Shown here piece by piece: positions 1 through 7,890 of a DNA stretch of 11,307 nucleotides (its first letter is position 1; each line of letters opens with the position of its first letter). Under the pieces are notes generated by a model. The model was not told where the DNA came from, searched no databases, and saw only the letters and a list, made by a program, of their open reading frames with translations. Location of the stretch: contig RBNI01006458.1 of assembly GCA_003990745.1 (NCBI GenBank), positions 1-11,307 of the forward strand, written 5' to 3'. The DNA comes from Jimgerdemannia flammicorona (lineage: Eukaryota > Mucoromycota > Endogonomycetes > Endogonales > Endogonaceae). The position numbers and the translations under genes were made by a program.

Positions 1-1921
1 AGGTGGAAGTTGTAGAAAAGATTAGCAGGTGGCAGGAGTGGGGATTGGAGATTGGGGACCACTGGCAGTGGCTAAAATCAAGTACTCAGAGATATTAGAG
101 GGAGGCAGGGAGGGAAAGGAGTATACAGCAGAGGCAGTGAGTACAATGGGCTTCACAAAGATTGGTAACACTTCTAGGAAGGTGGGCAGAGTCATTGGAG
201 GATTTGGGGGCAGTAGATTGGTGAATTCTGAGGATATAAAAGGAAGTAGATGAGCTGAAGAATGTGCTATAAATGGAGGAGGAGGTTCAGTTGAAAGGGA
301 TAGTGACAAGGTTGTGGTAGCAGGAGTTGGAGGAGGGGGAGAGGCCCACTAAGTTTCTTTTGAAGATGCTCTAAGCTTGGAGAACCAGACAGAGGTGGGA
401 TGGTATTCTGGAGAAGGATGGAGAGATGGTGGTAGGGACTTCTAAGATTCTGGGAGTGCTGTGAGATTACTGGGAGAACTTATGGAGGGATGAAGGAGAG
501 GGTAAGGATGCCCTAGACATTGAATGGCAGTTGGAGAATTGGCATCCAGATCCAGCACTGGGCCTGAGGACCTTGGGTGAACTCATACAGAGAGAGGAAG
601 TATACAGGGTCTTGGCTTTGATAAGTAAGGGAACAGCTCTAGGTGAGGATGAGCTTCTCTGGGATTTTTGGAAGAAGATGGCTGGGGTAGAGGTGGTATT
701 AGAGGAGATGATAGTGATGTGGAATGAGGTACTTCAATCTGGAGATTGGATTGGGAGCCAGTGCCTAGGGCTGGTCTCCTTACTCTATAAGGATAAGTAG
801 AGAAGAGAAGATTGGAGGAATTAATAGCCAATCATGCTCCTTGATATGGACTGCAAGCTGGTGATAAAGATCTTGGTAACTAGGCTGTAGGGAATTGCTC
901 AGTAAGTATTAGGAGTGGAGCAGAGGGGGTTTATTGGTGGCCAGTTGATCTAAGATGGAACTGTCTGAGTCTATGGAGTAATTGAAGGGGCTCAGGTGGC
1001 TGGGTTGATGGATGGTTAGTATTCCTGGATCAGGAGAAGATGTATGATAGAGTGAGGAGAGTCTGGCTGGAGGGTGTGCTGAAACATATGAGAGTTCCCC
1101 CAGAGTTCAGGAGGTCATTAATCAGGCCACTGGAGGATAGTCAAGCAGCTTTGGTAGTGAATGGATACAGAGGTATAACTTTCCTGCTAGGGCATGGAGT
1201 GCTACAAGGAGATCCTCTGTCACCCATCTTATACACCCTTTCCTTGGAGCCCCTATTGGATAGAATTCAGCATTGAAATGGGAGTTTGGATATTTTGGGG
1301 ATTAACTGAAAGATTGGAGCCTTTGTAGATAATATAGTAGTAGGACTGAGTTCATTAGTGGATGTGGAGGAATTGAGGAGGACCATAGAATGGTATGAGA
1401 GGGGCTCTGGTGCATAACTCAACTGGTACAAATGTGAGACCCTGGTGCTCAGCAGCAGAATAGTTGGTGGTAATGTGATTGGAACAGTGGTTCCTACAGA
1501 GGAACCAGTCCAGTACTTGGGGATATACTTTTTGGTATATGGGTCCCTTCTGCCCCATGTATGGTGGGAATAGCAGCTACTAGCATGGAGTAATGTTCTC
1601 TTAAGATAGAGTGGTAGATATATATTCTTGGTAGGAAGGGTGATAATGCTGAATGTATATTAGTTGCCAAAGTTGTGGTATATGGGATACCATCTGGACT
1701 TTCTAGCATGGGTGGTCAAGCAACTTCTGAAGATGGCTAGATCATGGATTTGGGCTGGGTGGTAGAGTCAGATAGGCTGGGAGGTTCTTACTCTACCTGT
1801 TGACAGAGATGGGCTGGGGTTGGTGGACTTTACCAAGTGTCTTTGTTGTCTGAGAGCATGGTGGCTGAAGAGGGTGAGTGAGTTGAGGGGCCAAGAGTAG
1901 GTGCTGCTCATGCAGAGGTTG
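1..1921 (+). pseudogene. Decayed LINE (non-LTR retrotransposon) ORF2, endonuclease-RT linker and RT
   Basis: This is a remnant of the reverse transcriptase ORF of a LINE-type element, which would copy its own RNA at a nicked target. One frame runs from position 3 to about 1011. It holds the helical linker, GERPTKF (about 339-359), DGEMVVGTSKIL (about 408-443), and the RT N-terminus with WDFWKKM and GLVSLLYKDK near 640-800. After a frameshift at about 1011-1016 the next frame carries FLDQEKMYDRV (from 1022), QGDPLSP (1205-1225), a degenerate active site FVDN in place of FADD (1322-1333), LNWYK, YLGIYF, VWWE, LPKLWYMGYH and GLGLVDF. More than twenty in-frame stops of all three types are present. 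The upstream endonuclease is outside the window. The end is cut by the LTR at 1922. Base use is G-rich on this strand, unlike the C/A-rich gypsy sequence that follows. It is certainly a LINE-like RT relic; the clade (perhaps Tad-like) is a guess. Confidence 0.85.
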
Positions 1922-1939
1922 TGTAAGTGCACAACCTCT

Positions 1940-2003
1940 AAGCCACAGAAATCACACGTCACCCTCTTAACAAGCCACTGAAATCACACGCGACCTCTGA
2001 ACA
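1940..2003 (+). repeat. 32-bp tandem duplication near the start of LTR 1
   Basis: Two adjacent 32-bp units (1940-1971 and 1972-2003) both read aagccac.gaaatcacacg followed by a diverged tail. The second LTR has a single unit at the matching place (from about 9266). This accounts for nearly all of the LTR length difference. It is either a duplication in this copy or a loss in the other. Confidence 0.8.
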
Positions 2004-2030
2004 AATCTGGAAATCACTTGCGTGATCACA

Positions 2031-2092
2031 AAGCTGAGTCAAATAGAAGTCACAGTGCACAAAGCTGAGTCAATACAAAGTCACAGAACATA
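2031..2092 (+). promoter_or_regulatory. Two tandem 31-bp units each with a TGAGTCA (AP-1/Gcn4-type) site
   Basis: Two consecutive units start aagctgagtcaa and continue with an agtcacag block. They place TGAGTCA at 2035-2041 and 2066-2072, exactly 31 bp apart. TGASTCA is the classical binding site of bZIP activators (Gcn4/AP-1 type). The pair is conserved in the second LTR at 9329 and 9360. It lies just upstream of the U3 reading frame. An enhancer role is inference. Confidence 0.5.
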
Positions 2093-2134
2093 AGGTTCAC
2101 ACAAACAGAATCTTACCAATCAAGAATAGATACA

Positions 2135-2140
2135 TATATA
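2135..2140 (+). promoter_or_regulatory. Possible TATA box for the U3 reading frame
   Basis: TATATA lies 75 bp before the ATG at 2210 and downstream of the paired TGAGTCA sites. It is conserved at 9429-9434 in the other LTR. Transcription starting about 30 bp downstream would make the 2210 ATG the first one on the message. It may be coincidental in AT-rich sequence, and it also falls inside the longer reading of the ORF. Confidence 0.25.
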
Positions 2141-2209
2141 CCGAGCCCCGAAATGTGTCAAAACAGAAAACCAAAACAAATAACAACCACAACTTCCAAA
2201 CACACAAAC

Positions 2210-3307
2210 ATGACCACTGAGATCTACAACCACATCCGTGCTGACATTTGGAATGCCATTGTCAACTGAGCCACACCCCCTCTGCCCCTCATGAACATCT
2301 ATAGCCTAGCACCCCTCTACTTCATGGAAGCCCGATGGAACGCCCTGAACATGCTTAACAAGGCCCACTGGATTGGATAAATCTCAAGCTACTACTAGAT
2401 TGGCCGCCTCCTAGAAGACATGGTCAAACACCACCATGATACAGACATTACCCAGATGTCTCAACACCAGAAGCTCATCGCCCGCAAACACCGAGAACTC
2501 TTCTTCAAGTACAGCACCTTTATTCCCTGCCTCTGAGTTACTACCAGCGAAATGATTGCTACCCTGTCCTATGGCCAAATCAACAACATGATATAAGAAC
2601 TCAACCACAAGTATCTCAAGTATATTGAAACCACAGACAGAACCTTCCCGCACCCTGACGATCACATCCTGCAAATGCCTCAAGTCAGATATGTCATGAA
2701 GGACATCTACGATATAATTAACTTCAATGAAGACGAAGCAGAAGACAATGACTCTTCTGATGCCGACATGACCTCAAGCCAAGGATTCCTACCAACCCTG
2801 ATCACACCGCCAACCTTGCCGATGAACTTACAATAGTTTATAACCATATACGAGACTTATTGGGACAATGACCACTAGCATGAATACCAATCTGCATTCA
2901 CCTCCGATTACTTCAACTATAATGAAGAGACCGGAGAACACAACCTGTACCTTCAGACAACCCTCGAAGTCGAACCAACCACTCCACCACCCGAGTACAA
3001 GCAACATGAACCACAGCCGCCAGCTTACTACAACTCTGCAACTCATAGTACTGTAATCTATAGAAGGTATGCAGACAGTAAATCTGATGAAAGTGAAAAT
3101 GATGCACCACTTCTTCATCCACCAACACCTTATCCAGCATATGAAACAGACGATGCTATCCTGTGGGATGGAGATAAAGTTCCAATGTATTACTACCTCA
3201 GCGAACAAGGAGAAGTAATCCGTGAACCACTTTTTCTAGATGACTACTTCATCAGAGATGAAGCAATTGATGGTGATGTCATCAAAGACTATCCAGACAG
3301 TGCCTAA
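2210..3307 (+). pseudogene. U3-encoded ORF of unknown function, LTR 1 copy (broken)
   Basis: This is a 366-codon frame inside the LTR, from ATG at 2210 to TAA at 3305-3307. The frame is open upstream to 2105, with another in-frame ATG at 2153. Seven in-frame stops interrupt it (2267 TGA, 2378 TAA, 2396 TAG, 2534 TGA, 2594 TAA, 2834 TAG, 2876 TAG). There is no frameshift and no net length change against the copy at 9504-10601. Six of the seven are sense codons there (CGA, CAA, CAG, CGA, CAG, TGG). The predicted product has a probably helical first 150 residues (MTTEIYNHIRADIW...), an acidic stretch near residue 175, a Tyr/Pro-rich middle (TTPPPEY) and an acidic C-terminus with MYYYLSEQGEVIREPL. 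I see no signal peptide, membrane segment or known domain. Position in U3 means a genomic transcript would carry it near the 3' end, downstream of pol. The function is unknown. Confidence 0.6.
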
Positions 3308-3368
3308 ATCATAAATAGCTTAGCAGTCATAGTATAGTTAGATTAGCCTTGTATGACATGACTGTGAA

Positions 3369-3384
3369 CTGACTCAGCAGTCAG
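3369..3384 (+). promoter_or_regulatory. Palindrome containing TGACTCA in U3
   Basis: CTGACT-CAGC-AGTCAG is a perfect 6-bp inverted repeat around a 4-base centre, with a TGACTCA bZIP-type site at 3370-3376. It lies about 120 bp upstream of the TATA box. It is conserved at 10664-10679 in the second LTR. It is a likely activator site for element transcription, by inference. Confidence 0.4.
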
Positions 3385-3495
3385 ATGATCTCTTGACATG
3401 TCAGATCACACTTGTACTACATGACTACATTCCAACTCAGCAAAGCACTTAGTACTACATCTACATCTAGCATAGTCCAGATAGCCCCTCACTAG

Positions 3496-3503
3496 TATAA
3501 ATA
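3496..3503 (+). promoter_or_regulatory. TATA box of the LTR promoter
   Basis: TATAAATA is followed by a C-rich run (cccctccccc) and a conserved CAGACCTCAGAA-type start region. The second LTR has the same box at 10791-10798. It is well placed to start the genomic transcript, putting the U3/R boundary near 3525-3540. The exact start cannot be read from sequence. Confidence 0.6.
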
Positions 3504-3620
3504 TCCCCTCCCCCAGACCTCAGAATCTCAGACCTGAACAATCTGAACACAACTCCTGAGCACTTCCCCACAATATTCCTTCACATAACTACTCCTAGTA
3601 TAGCAATATTATGAATAGCG

Positions 3621-3626
3621 AATAAA
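3621..3626 (+). terminator. Polyadenylation signal AATAAA in the LTR
   Basis: AATAAA lies about 125 bp downstream of the TATA box, with TTTAATAA just after it. This is the usual order for R in an LTR. It is conserved at 10915-10920. It would direct 3' end formation when the LTR is at the 3' end. Confidence 0.5.
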
Positions 3627-3741
3627 TCTATTTAATAACCCACAAACTACTTTTAAGTAAATCTGCTCCCTGTTAGGTCCTACTCCTAACCCCATCACGA
3701 AATTTCCTAATTGGGTATTGTCTGCAGCGATACGCCAATTC

Positions 3742-3760
3742 AACTAAGCTGGTCTTAGTT
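3742..3760 (+). other. Stem-loop in the transcribed leader (R/U5)
   Basis: AACTAAG, then CTGGT, then CTTAGTT: a perfect 7-bp stem with a 5-nt loop, identical at 11035-11053. It would lie in the 5' leader of the genomic RNA, where retroelements keep packaging, dimerisation or reverse-transcription structures. The function is inferred from location only. Confidence 0.4.
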
Positions 3761-3987
3761 TTTTGAACTTCCTGAAATATGGAAAATCCTGAACATCCAG
3801 AACTAGTCTGAAAAGGGACTTTGGTTGAGACATTAACCCGATCTTGAAATCAATAAGCGTAGAGGATGTACTCCATATGAAATTGATCTTGACCATAAGA
3901 AAATGGTCTTCCAGAATATCTAGAACTTCCAGAAAACCCTTCCAGAACTACATAATGGTTACCCTAAGAAGCAACTCTCTTACAACT

Positions 3988-3999
3988 TGGTAGCAGCGG
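3988..3999 (+). other. Primer-binding site (initiator Met tRNA-like)
   Basis: TGGTAGCAGCGG starts three bases after the LTR end. Its complement ends in GCTACCA, and the U72-A73-CCA end (TACCA) is the signature of eukaryotic initiator Met tRNA. Minus-strand DNA synthesis would be primed here. The same site follows the second LTR at 11281. Confidence 0.75.
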
Positions 4000-4073
4000 T
4001 TTACAATCCAATTCTGCTTCAAGACGCTTCCTCACCCCACTATAAACCCCTCTGAGAATTCCTACAAGTTGGT
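4000..4073 (+). other. Leader between primer-binding site and gag, without ATG
   Basis: This short stretch follows the primer site. It contains no ATG in any frame. The gag frame is already open on both sides of a TGA at 4053. It holds nothing else that I can identify. Confidence 0.4.
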
Positions 4074-5960
4074 ATAAAGCCCAACCTCTGAACTGGAATT
4101 TATTCTGAACCATCTGACAATCTGGAGAGAATTGAACCTGACGTACAAGGACAATTTGACCTCCACATCTGCAACAAGTGGGACAAACTTCATTCAAAGA
4201 AAGAAGTACTCTGATTAAACCAGCAAATAGGCGAACCCCTATTCGCCGAACTCCTTGTACTACACCCAGCAAGTCAAGATGAAGAAGGTCTTATAGAAGC
4301 CTTCTTTACTCTTCTCAACAAGAGTTTTGTCAGCTCCACAAACCTGAGCGACCTAGGACAACCAGCAGCAGTCTTTCTAGCCTTAGTTCCTCACAAAGCC
4401 CAAGCCTCTGTAGCCAAGTGGCTCAACTCTACCAACTTTCACCATACCAGGACCAAGACCACATTATACTACCGATTCCAGAACAGCAAGGCCCGCCATA
4501 TTCTTAAGGAAGAAGCAAGAGAAACCCTTTACCAACTACCTGACCCCAAACCAGAAGCAGGCCCTGCTACAGCCCTACTTGAATCCAAAACCAATACCGA
4601 ATCAGAACTTGACTTTGAATTAAGTCCATCTGAAATCAGATATACAACTGATTCTGTCTACTTTGACGCTGAGCAAACCCAAGTACACGGGGACCAAACT
4701 GAAGAAGAGGAGGAGTATCTCAGTGAATTTGATCCCAGATATACCACCGAAGGAGACATACCTCCATCAGGACAGAACACACCTATACAGCAACAGACAG
4801 CTATCTATCAAGCCCTTACTCCAGACCCACAACTATTACTCCAGCAACTTACACAGACCCAAAGAACCCCATCGCACTCTGCACCAGTACCTCAAGTAGT
4901 ACCAGTAATACCACTACCAGCAGTCCAACTGTCTCCAGTAAACAATATAGCAAACCAACAGATTCTAGACCTCACAGCTCAGGTAGCCATAATGGCAGCA
5001 ACCATTACTGCCTTAGCCAAACAGACTTGACCTACAAAAAATCTGAGCCTACCTACCTTCAATGGTACTGCACAAAAAGTCCAAAGCTTCATTAGTGTAG
5101 TTGACACCAACTTCGAAGCCAATCAATGGACCAACGAACGAGTCGCTGACCGCGTTCTGACAAATAATCAAGACCACACTCTGGAACAACTCTTTGCTAC
5201 CACTATAGCCTATGTCCGCCGAGTTGTTACATTCTTCTGAGGACCTGCCGAAGAATGGTGGCAAACCCTTCCTGAAAAACCCCTCACATGGGACACCTGA
5301 CCTGCAGTAGTTACTTAGAATGCAGCAAATAATGCCCCAGGATATGGAGCCCATCCTGCAGCCCCTGGACTTAAACAACTCATGATTGCTCAATACCACA
5401 GCGAAACTATGATCGCTGAATCCTGAGTAAAACTCCGCAACCTCAAATTCGATGTACATGGCAAGGAGGAATTCGAAACTTTCTGTACAAAACTTGAGTC
5501 ACTCCTGAACACTGTTGGCCTAGGATACATTGCCAATGACGAAGCATGAAATAGTACAAGAGCAGATCATTTATTCGATGCCCTGCCTGAATGGCTTACT
5601 AGAAAGATCTGAGAACAAGGATGCCCAGTTAGGTGTGACCATCAACAATGGTGCCTGGCAAGAATCAAGACCATGGTCAAGTGGATCCTAACAGCTGGAC
5701 CCATTCTGCCCCGAAGACAATTCAACAACAAGGAAAAGACTTGGACCAAGAAAGAAGAACCCAAGTATGAAGCATCCCGAGCTCCCTCATCATCCACTTC
5801 ATGGACACCCAGAAATCATAAACCCACCCAGCCGAGTACCTTCAAGAAACTCACTGAAGGCGAAAGGAATGAACTCAGAAGAAGCAGAGCATGCTTCTAT
5901 TGCAGAAAGACAGGACACATGGCCAGCACCTGCCCTAACCGAAAACCCCGAACAGCAACA
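4074..5960 (+). pseudogene. gag: Gag region: N-terminal extension, capsid, CCHC zinc knuckle
   Basis: This is the structural protein that packages element RNA into virus-like particles. The first ~325 codons are an extension of unknown fold: a probably helical part (LNQQIGEPLFAELLV, HKAQASVAKWLNS), then an acidic and Gln/Pro-rich part with EEEEEY (about 4700). The capsid domain of the retrotransposon Gag type starts near FNGTAQKVQSFI (5058) and includes GPAEEWW, LKFDVHGKEEFETF and NDEA. A basic tail leads to the nucleocapsid zinc knuckle CFYCRKTGHMASTC (5892-5933), matching Cx2Cx4Hx4C. Stops fall at 4212, 5028, 5238, 5298, 5316, 5424, 5547 and 5610. Confidence 0.8.
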
Positions 5961-6053
5961 CGAGCAACTGTTACCACTCTGCACCACCTCAACAACCTGA
6001 CTACCAGAACCCTAGACTTTGTCAAGTTAAGACAAACTGCCAAAGCCCCAACC

Positions 6054-6423
6054 AAAGGAAGTCAAAAAGCAGCCGAATATGACCTGTATGCAGCCAAAGA
6101 AGCTACAGTCTCTAACTGAGAAGTCAAGCAAGTCTATACAGGAATCAGTATCCAAATTCCTGAGGGACATGTTGGAAGAATATGCTGTCGCAACAGCCTA
6201 GCATTGAAAGGACTCTCAGTAGAAGGAGGAGTCATTGACAAAGATTATACAGGCAAAATTATTGTCCTCATCCGAAACCACAGTTGGACACCCTTCAAGA
6301 TCCCTATAGGCTTCTGTATTGCCCAGATCCTATTCGAGAAAATCGAGTCAACCCTGACAGTCAAGGAAGTCCCAGAACTACTGCCCACCATCTGAGGATC
6401 TAAAGGATTTGGCTCATCAAAAA
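6054..6423 (+). pseudogene. dUTPase domain within the gypsy polyprotein
   Basis: dUTPase hydrolyses dUTP to dUMP and pyrophosphate, limiting uracil incorporation during cDNA synthesis. The trimeric dUTPase motifs appear in order: motif 1 AEYDLYAA (6072; Gly changed to Glu), then GISIQIPEGHVGRI; motif 2 CRNSLALK; motif 3 GGVIDKDYTGKIIV, with the catalytic Asp of VID and the Tyr; motif 4 GFCIAQILFEKI; motif 5 GSKGFGSS (about 6396-6419), preceded by TGA at 6393 where the family has Arg. A second stop is at 6117. Length (about 120 codons) fits one monomer. It sits between the zinc knuckle and protease in the same frame, the order known from betaretroviruses. The identification is firm; activity in this copy is excluded by the stops. 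Confidence 0.88.
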
Positions 6424-6605
6424 AGGCCCCAGTCCAACCTACCATGAACAAAGAAGAACAATTCTATAAGAAAATCGAAGACAGATATGTACCAAGTGGC
6501 CGATGTCCCCATGGCATTGGAATGTACTCTTCCCGAATGATTGATGATTGCTTCTCTTGTGTCAACAAACTGGCCCAAAGAAGAACTAACAGAAGGAAAG
6601 CTCCT

Positions 6606-7000
6606 ACAACCAAAATCACCACTATTGGATCAGACAAACTGCTTACACTCAAAGCTTTTGTCAATTGAGCATCTGTCAAGATTATGATAGATAGTGGAGC
6701 CTCAGACAACTTCATTAATGAAGAAACAGCCAACAGACTCAAGGTCTTCACCTCTCCAGTACAACAAACTCAAGCAGTTGCCACAGCTGATGGAACCTCA
6801 CATGTCATTAGCAAGGAAGTCTGCAATCTACCCTTCCGAATCGGTGACTATCAAGTACATGTTACCCTCCAGATCGTGCCACTCCCTGACAATGAAATCA
6901 TCCTTGGAACTCTATGGTTAAAACAAGAGAACCCTATAATCGATTGGGCAAACCATTCTCTGACCATCAAGAAAGGATGCCACAACTTCAAACTGTAAGG
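6606..7000 (+). pseudogene. Retropepsin-like aspartic protease domain
   Basis: This protease would cut the polyprotein into mature units. The active site reads MIDSGASDNFINEE, with the catalytic Asp codon at 6690 in a DSGAS variant of the usual D[ST]G[AS]. The domain continues with AVATADGTSHVIS, VTLQIVPLPDNEIILGTLWL (the ILG flap-side motif) and NPIIDWANHSLTI, as in gypsy-type proteases. Stops at 6666 (just before the core) and 6996 (just after) bracket it. Confidence 0.85.
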
Positions 7001-7073
7001 CGAAAGGGACACACTCAACTCTAGTGACTCTGGACCAAAGATCACCCACATCAACAAACTACAACTCAAGAAA

Positions 7074-7890
7074 TTGGCCAAGAAATGCCCTCTCTTTGCT
7101 ATCTCCATCCGTCCATCCAAAGGAGAACCCGAGAACTCTGAAGAAGACTTTTCCAAAGTTGACAGCCATGTCAGACCACTACTCCAGAAATTCCGAGACA
7201 TATTCCTGAAGAAACTCCCAAAAGGCCTACCTCCCAAACAAGCAGTGGACTATGCCATCAAGACCATTCCAGATGCCAAGCCAGCCTTCAAGTCAATCTA
7301 CCACATGTCTCCGAGAGAAATCAATGCACTCAAGAAAGAAATTGATGAACTCCTAGAACAAGGATTCATCAGACCCAGTGTATCACCTTATGGTGCACCA
7401 GTCCTCTTTATTGTCAAGAAAGGAGGAGATCTGTGAATGTGCATTGATTACCGTGACCTCAATGAACAGACCATCAAGAACTGTTGCCCACTACCCAGAA
7501 TCGACGAAATATTCGATAGGCTTACCAACCCACAATTCATGAGCTCTTTTGACCTATGAAATGGTTACTGGCAAATTGCCATGAAAGAAGAAGACATCTA
7601 CAAGACAGCCTTCCGAACTTGCTATAGATATTTCGAATTCCTAGTTATACCCTTTGGCTTAACTAATACTCCTGCAACCTTCCAGACACTGATGAATACC
7701 ATTCTGCATCCATACCTGGACAAATTCGTTATTGTCTATATTGATGACATCCTAGTCTTCAGCAAAACCCTGGAGGAACATCTCAAACACCTTGAACTAG
7801 TACTACTGAAACTCCGAGAAAACAGACTCTTCGCAAAACTCAGCAAGTGTGAATTTCTCCTAAAAGAAATCTAATTCCTTGGACACATTG
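7074..7890 (+). pseudogene. Ty3/gypsy reverse transcriptase domain
   Basis: This RNA- and DNA-templated polymerase makes the element cDNA. Motifs in order: LPPKQAVDYAI, MSPREINALKKEIDELLEQG with FIRPSVSPYGAPVLFIVKK, GGDL(stop)MCIDYRDLNEQT, LPRIDEIFDRL, SSFDL(stop)[28 protein letters not shown], and the catalytic YIDD (7737-7748), followed by [15 protein letters not shown]. All key aspartates are kept. Stops are at 7434, 7557 and 7872. The first two replace Arg in standard motifs (DLR-MCIDYR and DLR-NGYW). Confidence 0.92.

Larger units (their letters stand above)
1922..3984 (+). repeat. 5' LTR of the outer gypsy element (2063 bp)
   Basis: This is a long direct repeat of 9248-11277, with inverted termini TGTAAG at the start and CTTACA at the end. 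U3 runs from 1922 to roughly 3520 and holds a reading frame (2210-3307), TGAGTCA repeats and a TATA box. The polyadenylation signal is at 3621, and the region out to 3984 is R/U5. It is about 33 bp longer than the other copy, mainly because of a 32-bp tandem duplication near its 5' end. The two copies differ by several percent, mostly transitions, so they are not a freshly made LTR pair from one insertion. The stretches on either side of the ORF (1922-2104 and 3308-3984) hold only the regulatory motifs listed separately. Confidence 0.92.

Noticed and set aside
29..253. Short plus-strand frame near the window start as a separate gene
   Set aside because: The LINE linker reads in another frame through the same bases and joins smoothly to GERPTKF and the RT motifs downstream.
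531..800. Independent small protein gene
   Set aside because: It carries the N-terminal RT segment of the LINE (WDFWKKM, GLVSLLYKDK) and is only the stretch between two stops in that pseudogene.
2411..2683. Minus-strand open frame conserved in both LTRs (also 9678-9977)
   Set aside because: It is the antisense shadow of the U3 reading frame. The sense frame is far longer, and C-to-T changes on the sense strand seldom create stops in the antisense.
2828..3208. Minus-strand 126-codon frame in LTR 1
   Set aside because: It is interrupted in the LTR 2 copy, has low-complexity hydrophobic content, and lies opposite the acidic Tyr/Pro-rich part of the U3 ORF. It is probably a shadow.
3964..4272. 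Minus-strand 102-codon frame over the primer site and early gag
   Set aside because: It crosses the LTR end and primer-binding site and has no family features. It is a shadow of the gag frame.
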